Below are positions 22,566 to 35,700 of a stretch of 64,000 nt of DNA, one piece after another. Source of the stretch: Acanthococcus lagerstroemiae (Eukaryota > Arthropoda > Insecta > Hemiptera > Eriococcidae). Under the pieces are notes generated by a model. That model was not told the DNA's origin and did no database searches. It saw only the letters and a list, made by a program, of their open reading frames with translations. The stretch covers positions 30,945,266 through 31,009,265 of the forward strand of contig CM063114.1 of assembly GCA_031841125.1 (NCBI GenBank), given 5' to 3'. Positions within the stretch are counted from its first letter, which is position 1; every line of letters starts with the position of its first letter. Position numbers and translations under genes: made by a program.

Positions 22566-25500
22566 CCTATCTATGGGTATTAGTGGTTAGTGCTTTGGAA
22601 ATGCAATAAAAATTGTGAACGTGCTTCATTCCCTTTGATATTGAAAAGATTACGGAAGCTAGCAATTAAAGCACCAACTATTTTGCTAAATTTTGTTTCT
22701 TTTAAGCTTCTAGCTTTTTCAATTTTGAAGATAGGCAATAGGTAAGATACTCGTTATTTGTCGTATTTTCAACATACTCCTGACTGTAGTCCTTGACTTA
22801 GGAGACCTCCTTTCTATCTTTCTATATGAAAATAGGCCATCCGATACCTATGTTGTATTTGAAACAGGGTTTGGCACTTATTCGCACAGCACTGATCCTA
22901 TGCAGGAAATAGGTCTGAAGCAGTCTCTAGAGTCTTAGCGAATAAGTAAAAAGCCGGAAATCTCAAAGAATCTTAAACATCTCTGGATTAATCTGAGAGA
23001 ATCCTAAACCTCTCTGAAAGAATACTGAAGAATCTAAAGATATGTCTCGAAAAAACTTACAAATAACTTGAAGAGTCTTGAGATATTTGTTGTTACGTGC
23101 TAACTGAGAATTTGTAACATAATTCGAGCTTTTTCATGTCTATACCCCTCCCTTCCTCGAACCGCCCAGCTCTCGATTTCTTTCCGTAGTCATTCTCGAT
23201 TTCCTCAGAATTACATAATTCTAATTTCATTCCAATTTCTTTCTCCAAATTCTGCTCCATTTTATCGATTATTTCTTTTTCCTCCCTAATTTTTTTGAAA
23301 TTATCGAAAAATTTGTTGTTCTTTCGTTCAGCTGCACTGCCGAGTTGGATAACTTTGTTTAACCATGATGGAAAGTTTACAACAAAAGAAATTTTGTGAG
23401 AAGCATTTTGGAGGAAAGTGAGCCTGGGCTAGGAGTCACGAATGTACGAGTCGACTGATCACTGAACTCCGTATGTATGGTGAATCTACGAACAGAAATA
23501 GATGACGTCGAGCCTCAAGGGATGAGTATAAGATTTACCCTACATATTTTCTGGGGTTACAGGAATATAAAAGAAAAATATATAAAACTCCGAAGGGGAT
23601 TGAAAAATCTTTGAAAGAATCACGGAACACCGGCAGCATATAACTCGGTCGAATATAGGAGGGCAACTATCCCGCTGCGACAATACGAAGAATAGAAAAA
23701 GTTAGGGTTTTTGAGGGTAGAAAAAGGTCTTACAAGCTCGTGATATACAGATGAAAATTCTCAGTTTTCAAATCATGACCTAGCTCCCTTCAATTTAGAG
23801 AAAAGGTCATCATGTTCGTTTAGCATTTTTTGTTCTAGTTCTGTTCTATCCACGCACGACGTATTGCACTCACTTTGTTGGACACCCTGTAGCTGGCTAA
23901 TAGCTACTGTACTGATATGTGAATCTTCTTTAGCTATATTCTTGTCGTGTCCTTTCACGTCATCCATCCACCCATCCGTCTACCGCTGCGGTAACTCGAA
24001 TTGGAAAAGAAACCTTAAGAAAGCGTGTATTAAACATTTTTGCAACCTTTTTTGCTATTTGATGTAGACCTTCTCTGCTTCTGTGAAATTTGCACTGAGT
24101 TGCTGAAAATTTCGCACATACAGCGTTACAGATAGGAGGCTGTGGCGTACACGTGAACGGAGAAAAGCAAATTCCTGAAATTCACCTCGCGGCCGTTTTT
24201 TCGCAATTTAAGAACGTAAATCTGATTGTACGAGTCCTTGAACACGATCGTGATTTTGGATTCGTTTCGTGTGCAACCATTAATGCGAGAAGTGTACTGA
24301 ATGTTGCGATGAAAAAAGAGAAAAAAAAACTGAATGAAGTTTATTATACTCGTCCTGGTTGATTTCATATCTCAATATCTGCGATATCGCGATTGAATCG
24401 GAAACTGGTATACTTTGTGAACGGGTTGTTAGCCGGGTATGTAGAAAACCTTCTGGGCTTAAAGATGATTTTACATGTGTACGGCTTCGAATGGCAGAAA
24501 CCGGTGAAGTCTTTTACAGTTGAAAAGTTCATTGACTGTGTGCTACATAGGCTGGGACACGAAGGGGTTGAAACTGAAAAGAAGAAAGAAAGAAAAAAAA
24601 GTTGATCATGGTATTGCTTTGGAAATTTGTGCTGATTGTTGTCTGTGAGGAAGGAAAAATTCACCTCACCGCTGGTGCAAACCGAAAGAAATTTCTGAGA
24701 GGGCCGAAAACTCCTTTAGGACTTATCTTGCTCACGCCTCTGTCACCAGCTAGCTATTATTGCTCGCATGCGACAGCACTGTTAACAGTCTAGTATCACA
24801 CTCAATCAAAATTTGATGTCTTGTGTTGTTCAGCTATTGATGTAACTGCTCTTTTACTAAAGAAAGAATGATACCTATTATGTACGATACTTGGACTTGA
24901 TTTTTGGTTAATAAAGAGTTGAATAAACTTTGTCAAAAACAGATCCATCGGCTACTAAGGACAATATTTGGTCGACCCCCCACCCCACCTGCCCTTGAGG
25001 GCAAAGTTTACGTAGTATACTTGAAGTAATCATTTCAATTTTTCGTGTAATATGTTGACACTAGAAGAAGGCTCGTCATTCCAGTCGCGGAGGTCACAGA
25101 GCCTTAAACTTGAAAAAAAAAGAACTTATTAAAGGAGTGGTATTTTATATTTTTCCACTTCCTCTTTCACAAATAAATGTTATCCTTTGGGAACTAGCGA
25201 CAAGCAAAATACAAATCCTTTGAAATTAATCTTCACTCATGTGTACTTACAAAAGATTAAATGTAGAATTAAGCAGAGAAAAGCTTACTTAAAACTAAAA
25301 AACGAAAATCGAAAATAGTATTGTGATGAGTTTTGATACGGGGGGTTGTAGAATTTCAATATTCCATTATGTCTGGCATCTTGCCACATTTATAACTCAG
25401 AAAATCTTAATATTTTGAGTATGACCTTGATTTCTCTTCCCAATTAGTTTTTGAACTGTAAGTCGAACCAGCACGAGCTTAGAGAGACGATGATTCATCT

Positions 25501-25868
25501 TTCCACCTCAGCCACCTAAAGCATCCGAAACCTTGCTGGTGTAGGTTTCTTACCTGAACATTCAGTCTGACTGGTTGCCTGCCAAACCACGAGAAAAATA
25601 GACTGACAGAAAAAAGAAGACATTCAGTCAGCTTGTGTAGCCCCTCTATGGCTAGGGTAAGTAGTATTGGGATTCTATAGAGCTTCACAATGTCCGTAAT
25701 CGCCCGTTTAAACTCGTGCCAAAGTCCTGTTCAAAGTCGTTTTATGAATGGTGTGTTTTATTTGTTATACAATGTAGTTGAAAATTCTTCGAAACGATTG
25801 GAAAATCATTCAAAGGGTGATTTATAGAATAAAAAAAAAATGGCGGATGATCATACCCACGTTTCCAG
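22566..25868. other. Non-coding DNA, no supported gene
   Basis: Open frames at 23,773-23,967 (-), 24,393-24,605 (+) and 24,365-24,664 (-) were examined and have no recognisable domain or splice-supported extension. A right-end-like string GGACACCCTG lies at 23,879-23,888 without a partner. Confidence 0.4.
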
Positions 25869-25929
25869 TGCTCTAGTATCGTGTTCGCCTCGCATTCTTG
25901 CGTCGCAGGTTCGATTCGTATAGTACCGA
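25869..25929 (+). repeat. Degraded tRNA-like sequence, possible SINE head
   Basis: 'gtgctctagtatcgtg' then 'ttcgcctcgcattcttgcg' and GGTTCGATTCG resemble the A box, anticodon arm and B box of a tRNA at roughly correct spacing. The acceptor stem does not close. A tRNA-derived SINE remnant is more likely than a functional gene. It is unrelated to the SINE at 53,294. Confidence 0.3.
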
Positions 25930-27279
25930 AAAGCTGGTAGGTTTCACTAGTTTCACCTCCCTCTCAGCAGACACCCTACCCAATAGAGCTACTGCAGTAA
26001 CAATTAAAGTGGATAGATAGCGTACTAGGAACGAGACATTATCCTCGCAAAACACTTTACCGCAAGTATCTGTGGGATTGGTGTGTTGCCTTGTGTGTGT
26101 CTTGTGGGTTGCTTACTCAACGTTGTGGAACACGTGGCTTGTAACGATTCACGTGCGCACTCGTTTTCGGCATTGAAAAAGAAATACTTTAACACAATAG
26201 ACCGCAGGGAAAGTACATAATGGCAAACTACCCTAGCTAGCTGCCGAGTAAGTCACGCGAAATGATTGCTCCAGTCACTGACATCGAGCATTCGGATACA
26301 GACATGACTCTGGAAGATAAGTAGCTCTGCTACTCGAAGAGGATCGGCTCTCGGCTGGTACTCTGTACAATTGGACGCTAATAAACAAAAAACGACCAGG
26401 CGACATTTGTTGACAGAATGAGTTATTAGTATTCGTGGAAAGAGCATAAAATGTAGAATTTTCTAAAATTGCGATTCCCGATACAAAAATGCATATCCAC
26501 GTTGATAAAAGCTTATCAGTAAACGCTATGTCATATAGTTTCTGTAGGGCTCTTGAACTTGAATCACGTGTTTTCGAAAAACAGATTTTCATAGTTCCTT
26601 AAGTCGTTTAATGGTGTCGTGGCATTTCCGAAAATCTTAGTACTCGTATTATTCTTCCTGCGCTACAGACAAAGGGCGAATTTTCATTGAAATGAAGTTT
26701 ATAATTTAAATACGCATAGCCATCACGAATGTTATCAAGACATGTTATAACGGGCAGGCAGTTCCAAAAAGCTACAAGAAAAGGCATCATCCCTCGAAAC
26801 CTCAAACAGAATATCAAAACTACCAAAATACTTGACTATGTTTAGGAAACACGATTCATATGCCATTGTTCCTTTGAAGATTTACTGATAAGGACGAGAG
26901 TACTGCAGAAATAGATACGTTACGGGAATCGCAACGAACATGTTTCATTTGATCTAGACTTAAGCTGGAATTGTAAAACATAGAGTTGTAGAATCCGTAT
27001 AGCAGAATCCGAAACGTAATATTCAAAAACGCACACAAATTACAAAATAGTTACCTAAAATGCTGGAAAATTAGGAAAACGATAAACTGTAGCGTCGTAG
27101 AATGTGGATTGATAACGTATTATGCAGAACGTAGAAGTAGAACCACAGTAAGATCAAGATCAATGAGCTATACTAAAGAAGAAAAAAGAAATGAAGGGAA
27201 AAAAGTCATTATAAGAGACTCATTGCCGACCCTAATAAAATCAAAATTGTTGCTTATAATTGAGAAGCGATTTTCGAAA
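25930..27279. other. Non-coding DNA, nothing recognised
   Basis: Several 60-100-codon frames on both strands overlap one another without a domain I recognise. Confidence 0.4.
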
Positions 27280-27793
27280 ACGGCCTCTGTTCAGTTTTGT
27301 ATTTTTTTCGCGGGGAAGAAAAAACTTGGTGTATCCTTATATTGCTCCTGCATGTCACGGTTGATAGTCGGGTTGCCTAGTAGAACACTTACAGGAATTT
27401 ATCTCGTTGAAATATTGAATGTACCTTGTACAGGAGACGCGCATGACAGCCGCGAAGTGGGGAATCTCCTGGATAGAGGCCGTTTTGGAACAACATTTTT
27501 GAATTATTAGTTTTGGTTTGGCACAAAATTAGACATACTGTGTCTTTCAGTACATTCTAATTCATAAAATTCTCAAGATAATGTCGACTCCTCTATTTTG
27601 TGATAAAAATATGTGGCCAGAGGCCGTTTTGGAACAACTTTTTTCTTCTCCTTGCGAGTCTATTTTGGCTTCTTACATGCGTCAGATTCACGATTTTGTT
27701 CAGACCAGAATATGTATTACTAGATTCCTCACCAGATGGCGCTATAAAACGATTTTTCAAAAAAAAAAAAAATGGACAGAGGCTGTTTTGGAA
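27280..27793. repeat. Dispersed 20-mer CAGAGGCCGTTTTGGAACAA, four copies
   Basis: Direct copies lie at 27,473, 27,617 and 27,775 and an inverted copy at about 27,280-27,290 ('acggcctctgt'). Sequence around the inverted copy ('gaagcgattttcgaaaacggcc') also mirrors that around 27,775 ('ggaatatcgctcctcaattc'). This suggests the outer two are ends of one repeat. No coding was seen. Confidence 0.4.
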
Positions 27794-28010
27794 TATCGCT
27801 CCTCAATTCTTTTAATTTTAATTTCTCGAAAATAAAGCGCCATTGAACTGAACTGTGACTCAGATTGAATTTGAACGGATGAGAAGAGAAGATTAAAAAA
27901 GCGATTGCAATAGGCTGCTCGGCTACTCGTAGCCGACCCTAAAAAAAGACTTCGCGCCAACCAGCCATCTAGCCGTATAGACAGTAAGACGAAAAAACTG
28001 CTGGGTAGAC

Positions 28011-28440
28011 CAGGGTGTCTACAAGGTCTGGAAGTCTGGAAAAGTCAGAATTTTTGAAAGTAGGTTAAGAAGTCAAGAAAAAGTCTAGAAATTTCGAGGA
28101 ATTAAAAGGTTAAGAAAAAATTAGTAAATTACCATCCAGTGGAAGATTCTGTAGAAAATACGTACCATAATATGAGTAAATGAGAATCAAGAAATAATAT
28201 TGTATGGACGTAATGAATCTATACAGGAAATCCTTACCCAACATAACAGTCTTATGCCAAAGTGGCAAATTCTTCAAATACAAAAAAGGAGCTCAGGAAA
28301 AAGTGAGGAAAAAATGGAAGAATCTGTAAACGAACAGATTGATATGCCGACCACCCAACAGACACATAGACTAGCAATCGGGGAAGAAGATGATAAAATA
28401 CGCTGGAAGGTACCTTCTGTTTAAAAAAATGGAGAGGTTT
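28011..28440 (+). repeat. One-ended CAGGGTGTCTAC repeat with short ORF
   Basis: CAGGGTGTCTACAAGG at 28,011 opens a stretch with the 'tctggaaaagtcaga' vocabulary of the CAGGGWGTC family. An open frame at 28,200-28,424 (74 codons, hydrophilic, Gln/Glu/Lys-rich) follows. I do not recognise it. The right end of the repeat was not found. Confidence 0.35.
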
Positions 28441-29325
28441 TCCCAGTTTTTTCTATTCCGCATTTGTGATTCTAGATGACACAAAATGCGGATAAATAAT
28501 GAGCCTTTACGCAGTTATAATGAGCAGGGTCGGAAAATGTCATATTCTTGCATCCCAATATCACAAATACATATATGCCCTACAATCGCTTCCTCATATC
28601 CCAAATTCCACTTCTCAATTCTCGGTCACACACTCTGATCATGGATCCTCCTACTTCTATCGCAAATTTGTGTGCTCTGTATTTCCTGTTTAACCGATTT
28701 ATCCTTGTTTGTGTGAGACAAGATGCTGTATTGGTAACCAGCTCTCTGAATCTTGTATTTAGTATTATATTTTGGTCTGTTTCGGTTCTATCCCTCTGTC
28801 TCTCTGGCAACCATTTATGTATTTGCCGCCTTGCTGAAAACAATCAAGTTGGAAATTATGATTTAGTATCCTAACGATAAGATCTTCAGCTCTCAAAAAA
28901 GACTTGCTGAAAAAGAAACTAAGAGACTCCTTCACACCTCCTTACTTTATTACTGATGAGACTATGTAAAACTTGGTTTAATTCTATTAATAAGGCTACG
29001 TTATGACTGTTTAAGACTATTCTTGAAGTTCGTTTTTTTAATTTTCCGCTTACACCTGAAAACCGAGTATGTTTAATGTTTTCGGTCTCAGGAGAAGTTT
29101 TTTCTGGAACCAAAGCCGTAGTGAAATTTTCTTTCTCAGTAGCCCCCCAAAGAACACAAAACTCGTTGGAGTGGATTTTTGGAGCCCCCAAAACCCTTCT
29201 AGTGGATGGTAATATTATCCCACTGGTACTGAAAAACAAGAACCAACAAATACAGCGGCTGATAGCCACTCTGCGGCGCGCTCTAGCGGAAAAGTAAGGC
29301 CAGGATGTTGTTCAGCAGCTCAAAT
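28441..29325. other. Non-coding DNA, no supported gene
   Basis: Overlapping frames on both strands at 28,548-28,874 lack a recognisable domain. Confidence 0.4.
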
Positions 29326-29530
29326 ACTCCTATTAACGGGGTTTCCACTTGGCTTCTTTACAAGCTACAAGCTAACAAGCTAGCTTTTAAATTACATTGC
29401 GTAAATACTACAAGCTACAAGTTAAAATATTCCAACTTGTAGCTTGTAGTATTTACGCAATGTAATTTAAGAGCTAGCTTGTTAGCTTGTAACTTGTAAA
29501 GAAGCCAAGTAAAACCCCATTAGTAGGACT
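29326..29530. mobile_element. Near-perfect palindromic MITE (205 bp)
   Basis: The left arm begins ACTCCTATTAACGGGG and runs through 'ttggcttctttacaagct' to 'gtagt...'. The right arm, ending in CCCCATTAGTAGGACT, is its reverse complement with few differences. The arms meet around a short AT centre near 29,430. The whole unit would fold into one long hairpin. 'caagctacaagctaacaagctagc' shows an internal AAGCTA rhythm. Target duplication is not clear, so superfamily is unknown. Confidence 0.75.
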
Positions 29531-29973
29531 GTTTAAACGGATTTGAACAAGTGATCCCAATAGGATTTTCTGAAATTTTTTGGGACATTTTGTCCCGCTG
29601 AGACTCAAAGGGTTAAGACTAGTCAAGACTCATTCAGGTTCTCCTTGGAAATGTGGAGACATGTTACAGTTCTTGAAATTTATACCAATTTCACGTTGAA
29701 AGCCGCTTGTTTTTGTCAGAACATTTTTGGAGTAATCAACAACAACAATTGGCCCAATCAGACCTTCACTAATAACCAGTCGGAGTGTAGGATATGGCAA
29801 TACAGTTCACCCTACGGTACTACCCTAATCGATGTAGTATGTTTCAGGCAGCCTTTTACTTCAGTAGGTGAGTGATTGGTGGTAGAATAACTCATAACTC
29901 GCCGTTCGGACGGTACAAACTTTAAGTACTGTGACTATTCATTCATTTACACCTCAAGAACAACTAATAGATT
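29531..29973. other. Non-coding DNA, nothing recognised
   Basis: A 76-codon frame at 29,645 has no recognisable domain. Confidence 0.4.
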
Positions 29974-30199
29974 CAGGGACGTACCGATGGGGGGGGGAGT
30001 TTCAGTCAGGCGACTTTGGAAAATCCAACAAGTTAAAAGGTTTTTCTTTTTTCGCATTGATACTTGGGAAGTTTGAGTTGAGTCAGTTGGAAAAATCCAA
30101 CAGGTCAAAAGTTTTTTTTTTCAGTCAGTTGGGACTTACTTTCACAATTTGTACCCCCTTCCCCCCTCCCCTCAGAAAAAACTCTTCGGTACGTCTCTG
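29974..30199 (+). mobile_element. MITE, CAGGGACGTACCG family, copy 1
   Basis: The ends are CAGGGACGTACCGATGG and CTTCGGTACGTCTCTG, inverted. Inside are 'cattgatacttgggaagtttgagttgagtcagttgg' and 'tccaacaggtcaaaag', which recur in the copies at 42,881 (inverted) and 52,044 (same orientation). G- and C-tracts flank the interior. No convincing target duplication here. The CAGGG start suggests hAT. Confidence 0.75.
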
Positions 30200-30666
30200 T
30201 ACCCATTCGAAATATTAAGACACATTAGACTGATTCAGACACTGTTGAGACTTGTCACAGCTTTTTAAATGTCGATCCGACCCCCCCCCCCAAGCCATGA
30301 CAAGGCTTTATTTCTACTCGTCAGAACTTCGTCAGACTCATTTGAATACCGCTTCCTGTTAGACTGTTTGGAGGACTCATTGGGACTGTGTTAGGTCTTG
30401 ATAAATGTCATTCAGACTTGTGGAAGATTAACACGTAAGCATGGGAAGCATTTGCTTGGGATGCGGAGAAGAGATGGGCGCCATCAAGGGGCCGAAAAGA
30501 TTTTTTCAACACACACGCAGGGCGGCGTAGTGTGTCTTGCATTATCAGCTGCAACTCGCTGAGTGCACTAATTTTGATCTTGCTTCCTACACCAGAAAGG
30601 ATTAATCCGCGTCCCTGATTCATACGTCATAGAGACTCGTGAACATTCTTGAATTTTTCGATGATC
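30200..30666. other. Non-coding DNA with a C10 tract, nothing recognised
   Basis: A C10 run lies near 30,281. Phrases such as 'cagactcattt' and 'gactcattgggactg' recur loosely, as in old tandem repeats, but no period could be set. Confidence 0.35.
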
Positions 30667-30919
30667 CAGTGGCGTCAGAATGTGTACAGGATACATTGTA
30701 CCACCCAAAAAATTTGAACGTTCAGAGTACCATTTTTTGTATCCCCGAAACTTGAAAAAAATGAAAAACTATTCAGTATTGATAAAAAGGCGACTTGTCT
30801 GAGTTCAGAGACGAGATTTAAAAGAAATTTCTAATGCTTTACTAGATTTGTTTTTTGCGTGTCGACCTAAATTAAAAAAATTGCACTACCCTTCTAAAAA
30901 AAAGCTTCCGACGCCACAG
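30667..30919. mobile_element. MITE-like element with CAGTGGCGTCAGAA ends
   Basis: CAGTGGCGTCAGAA at the left and TTCCGACGCCACAG at the right are inverted with two mismatches. It is 253 bp, AT-rich inside, without coding. No matching flanking duplication was found. The wording resembles hAT-type ends in this window but is a separate family. Confidence 0.55.
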
Positions 30920-33574
30920 CTTTAATCTCTTTAATTTTACTTTCGTCCGTGTTTTTTTTTTGCCAAAATGAATGATCACGATTTCATAACATTTTATTTC
31001 GTATAATTAATTGCGCTGATGACCCAACCTCCGTTTTCATATACTCTAATCTAGTCTGAATAGATGGATCTGTCCACCTGTAAGTATGGAGTCCTGGTCA
31101 TCCGGACCCCCGTTACATTCCCATGTTTAAATATGCGAAAATCATTTTTCCGATTTCAAGATGTACTCCCTACCACATTTTTTCAATTTTCAGAGGGTCG
31201 GTGAACTAATCGATTGCAATTTTCCAATAATAATCAACTCAGCTATAAATTACCGCGTTGCCATAAATTAGCTGCATCGATCGTGCGCATTTGAAAAAAA
31301 CGATACACAACAGAGCCGAATGAAATTTGCAAAAAGACACATAAATTTCGTTTTACACGTACGAACACATTTTCAAATCCATCGATAAAATATCGAATGA
31401 ATGAAAAAATACCGTCAAGAAACTGTTTTATGAATTATTGGTCGAGAGCGCCGCATAAATAGCAATCTCACAAAATTACGTATACTTTTTACGAGCACAC
31501 ACATACAATGTGCAAAAACTATTAGTAGTATCTGGGCGTCTTCTGCAACACATTAGAACATAGTATCTAATGAAAGACAAATATAATGTGCAAAATGCGC
31601 AGTATTTAATTAATGAAAGAGCAGTTGCCGCGCTCGTTAAATTCGTGTTTCGAATCATTTTGTATAGTCGAACAAAGGTAAAGGTACATTTATTGAAATC
31701 ACGACATATCGATTCCGTATTTATGAATAGTGACCTTGCAACGTGCTCGTTCTCATTGGTAAATAATGATTTCATTGCTTTTCCTTATTGTGGACCTGAG
31801 AGTTTCTCGTGAACATCTGATTCTACCATTTTTATTTGATTAGTTTCGAGTATTTGGACATCGTTAAGTCTTAATCCCCCCCCCCTCTGTTTTCCAGTTC
31901 TCAACTGCCGGTACAGTTGATATCGAAATGGAATTCAGCTTCCCTGAGAACATACTATTCGATATCCGTTTTGTGATTTACATCATTTTGACCTTCAACA
32001 TTCGCCCCTCCTTGTTCGCCCCAATTTTCTCCGAAGGTCAAACCGGCGCCCAAGCTGAATTTAGTGAACCTGAAAACTTGTGAAGATTAACTCTCTACAG
32101 TGCATAAAAATCTAGATTTTCAGGAGGAACATAGAACATTTACGAGGTAGAGGGTTCATATTTTGGCATTAGTCTAAGCAGGACTTCAGTAGTAAAGGTG
32201 CGTTCACATAAATGGCGTAACGCTATGCGATAGTCAGGTAAAAGGTCTCTAAGTGGGCCACCTCCTGAACTTAACTGTCTGGGAAGTATATTATAAAAAA
32301 GAACATTTATTCGGACTAATCTATACACCGCTTTTTTTGCGGGATTCTATAGTGAAAGGGGTTCTTACTGACATGCTATAAACCAGGGAATTGTATCCTT
32401 TGAATGAACGAAGTTGCCTTAAATCAAATAAAGAATCAAACCATATCATTGGAAAGTTTTTGCCGAGTAAAACACAAACTTTTTGAAAAAATTTCCGACC
32501 TCTTTATCTACCTTACTTCAAGGAAAAAATTGTAATACCTAGGCAAAATAAACTCGTCCAAAAACGTTAAAAACGCTGTTGGAATAGTTTTCCTTTTTGT
32601 CATTTTCGAATTCTATACCAAATTTCTTGTCTGGCTCCCAACTTAAGCTCTTAGAATCCGAATATTTTGGTAGAAGTAACGAGTTTACAATTTTCACATA
32701 AGACATATTATGGAGCTTGTGTGAAGTGGACTTATAAGCTTGTGTGAAGAGTTAGATTTCTCATTCTGGATCGCACAAGAGGTCGCAGAATAACTTAAAA
32801 GTAGACAAATTTAAAAATTGACCAAAAAAATTTAAAAACTATCAAAATAAAGGCATTATTTTAGTCACTTATTATTTGGATTATTGTATCAAGTGTTTTA
32901 GTCGATTCCGATTTGAGTTTCCAAAATTCGAATTTTACACACTTTACCCAAGAAGAATAGCGTTTTCTTAGACTTCAACAACTTCGATGAAACTGGGTGG
33001 AGAAAAATGTATACAATTTCAAAATCAGCAAACATGGAAATATCTGGTTACTTTTTTCAATGTTTCAGTTTGAAATTTCATCCTGATTTTTTGTTATTCA
33101 ACTAACTACCCTTCAGGAGATTTCTTACTTTAAAGGTGAGTATTTTCTTTCTGTTCCTTGTCGATTTCATTTCACACTAAGCGTTTCAGTTGCTTGTATG
33201 AAGATATGCCGTCTGAAGTATAAATATCTATTTCAATTCACGTCTTCTCAAAAAATGAACAAGAACAAAACATATACATGATACAAAAATGGATCAGTTA
33301 TAAATAAGACAGAATATACTCGCACGATGTAAAATTTGAATTTGGAGGGTCCAAGCGAGACTGAATTAGAATCAAACCATAACATTCGGAATCTGAGACC
33401 CAGATCCCTTATTTTGGCATGTTGTTTCCTCGTTTCTCGAGGTAGAGTCAGTTTTACCCGTCTCATCTTGTCTATTGATAGACGAAAGGAAAATTTTTCA
33501 ATTTTCCGCTTCCGTATTGTACTTTTGTTATCAAATTTTCTAACGATATCCTTACGTTAGAAGGGATTTTTTTA
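30920..33574. other. AT-rich non-coding DNA, nothing recognised
   Basis: The 99-codon frame at 31,476-31,775 (-) and others have no recognisable domain. C8 tract near 31,869. Confidence 0.4.
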
Positions 33575-34023
33575 TTCAACAGGGAGTCCATTTTCTGGAA
33601 AACCTGGGAAAGTCAGGGAATTTTGTCCGTCTAGAAAAGTCAGGGAATTTTGTCCGTCTAGAAAAGTCAGGGAAAAATTAGGAAATTTTGGAATTTTCAG
33701 CATTTTTCACCTAAAAGTCAAGGAATTTTGTAAAAAAATCGACTGCGAAATTCTGTAGTATTTCAAACAGATTTTACCCTATTTCTTATAAAAACAAAAT
33801 TTTCCTTCTCTTCGCTCAGGCAGTTTTCTTATCTTTTTTCTTTCATAGGAGAAGGGCGTGGGTAATACAACCCCCTCTCAATGGCAGTAGTAGATACAGA
33901 GTGTGTTGATGTGATAAAATCGTTTTCATGGTATTCGTTTCGCTTCCACATCTTTCTGTTAAGGCTGCTATACCCTTAACGTATTTCGTGATTTTTCACG
34001 AACCATTTCACAAAAAATGTGAC

Positions 34024-34653
34024 CAGGGAAAATTATTTTATGTTTCGACATATTTTTTCTATTGATTTATATAGGGAATATCCATCATATCTTTATGATT
34101 CATGTAATGTGCAGTCAATTGGACCCAACTCGATTGGACATATTTTGACATATTTTGCTATTAAAAGCATATAAATGCATATTTTTATTCTTTTCCTCGG
34201 TTTTTGGGCATATCTTGGGAATATTTGGCCATTTTGGAGAACTTTTTGGGAATATTTCTACTTTTCTGCTGGAAAATAATAAAAATATCTGAAAATTCTA
34301 TAGGAAATGAAATGACAGAAACTGGTTGGTTGTACATTAGCGCTCCTACATTTTTTCATGGTTCAAATCCGAATGCGGATGTGAAGTTGTACTTCTGAAT
34401 TATGTTAGCTGTGGCATGTGTTGGTTTCTTTATCTGTGATGGTCTTAAGTTTTTGTGTTTGTAATTTTTGACCATAGACGTGGATCACAATTATTCAGCT
34501 TGAAAAGTCCTACATTTTGATACCCATATTGCGTTACTGAATATTTTGAGCATATTTTACACGTGAGGGAATATTTTGACATATTATGGCCTTTTTTAGG
34601 GAATATTATATGCGCATATTTCACTGTTTTTAGGACATAAAATAATTTTTCCT
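34024..34653. mobile_element. Non-autonomous TIR element with GGGAATATTTTGACATATTTT interior
   Basis: The left end reads CAGGGAAAATTATTTTATGT and the right end ACATAAAATAATTTTTCCT, inverted. Flanks AAATGTGAC and AAATATGAC match at 8 of 9 bases, supporting a target duplication. The interior repeats 'gggaatattt(t)gacatatttt' several times in both directions. No coding. Superfamily is not assigned. Confidence 0.65.
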
Positions 34654-34970
34654 AAATATGACGAAACGCGAACCAATCCCTATACACTTCTCCCAATATC
34701 AGCTGTTTCGTGTTTCGTGTTTTCATGTCAACCTGTTCGCGAGAATTTGAAAATCGGCGCGAAAAGACGAGATAATGAAAAAATATTCGGTCTACCTTCT
34801 TTCCCCTGTCTAAAGATTCTTTTGAGAAAGTCGTAATGAAATGAAAATTTGAAAACCAATGAATTCACCTTCTGGGACATCCTGCCATCGGGTTTTGCTT
34901 CGGTTCCCCTCTCCTTCACAAATGTAGATAAGTGTAAATGAAAGGGACTTCCGAGATTTTGGGGGAAGAG

Positions 34971-35106
34971 CAGTAGCCAGCTAGGATTTTCCTAAAGGGG
35001 GAAGGGGCAAATAAGATTTTCAAGGGATTTTTTTAAATCGCCGATATTAGAGAACTATGTAAAAATATTGGGAGGCAAATCCCTCCCCCCTGACGATACG
35101 TTATTG
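34971..35106. mobile_element. hAT-type MITE, CAGTAGCGTAGCCAGG family, copy 2 (short)
   Basis: The start is CAGTAGCCAGCTAGGATTTT and the end CCTGACGATACGTTATTG, a degraded inverted partner. Flanks GGGAAGAG and GAGAAGAG match at 7 of 8. It shares 'atcgccgatatt' and 'gaactat.t..aaaaat' with the copy at 54,115. It is 136 bp long and non-coding. Confidence 0.65.
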
Positions 35107-35449
35107 GAGAAGAGCAATTAATCCACAAAATTTGAAAAAATCTAAAGACCGCATAATAGTTATTATCGTGTTACGAAAGAGTCCATTGTTTTCAAATGTA
35201 TGACCTTTTATAGTATCTGTCGATACTCTTAAATTGAAGCCTCTTCCGCCTCCCCTGGTGCTATAATTTTCCAGGTCCTAACCACCTTTTTACTTTCATA
35301 GCATTTGTTGTTAGATATGCTGCAGCTTTTTCACCTGGGTTCCAGAATTCACTTCAATAGTTATGTTCCCTCCCCCCAAACCATTCACTCTCCACGAGGG
35401 AGGGACTAATTCCAGTTACTCTAGTTTTCCTCAAGATCCAAATTCTTTA

Positions 35450-35700
35450 CGAGATTCTAAAGTCAATTTTTTGGACAGGATAGCCAACCAAGCTCTGAGT
35501 CGCTGATTTCGAATATTGCCTTAGATTTTTATCCGACCCCTTCCACAGCACTGTCGTGATACAAAATCAGCTTCGCCGGCGAAAAATTGCACGAAGCATC
35601 GAAATAGGAGTGATTTTGTGTCGTTGGTTTCGAATATCGCTGCCGATTTTTAATCTGGACCAAATTTAAGCTCCCGTGCTTTTTCAGTTGAGAAATTTTT
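35450..35700 (-). repeat. Satellite-like repeat patch (two units)
   Basis: 'gagtcgctgatttcgaatattgccttagatttttatcc' near 35,496 and 'gtgtcgttggtttcgaatatcgctgccgatttttaatc' near 35,617 are ~121 bp apart and belong to the family at 10,061 and 17,100. Confidence 0.5.

Noticed and set aside
23773..23967. 64-codon hydrophilic frame on the - strand
   Set aside because: Reads plausibly as protein, but has no recognised domain, no start context, and no neighbouring exon with splice signals that I could support.
24365..24664. Overlapping frames on both strands near 24.4-24.6 kb
   Set aside because: Both strands are open in the same place and neither resembles a known family, so chance is likelier.
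28580..28843. 87-codon Arg-rich frame on the - strand
   Set aside because: Looks somewhat protein-like but matches no family I know, and the opposite strand is also open.
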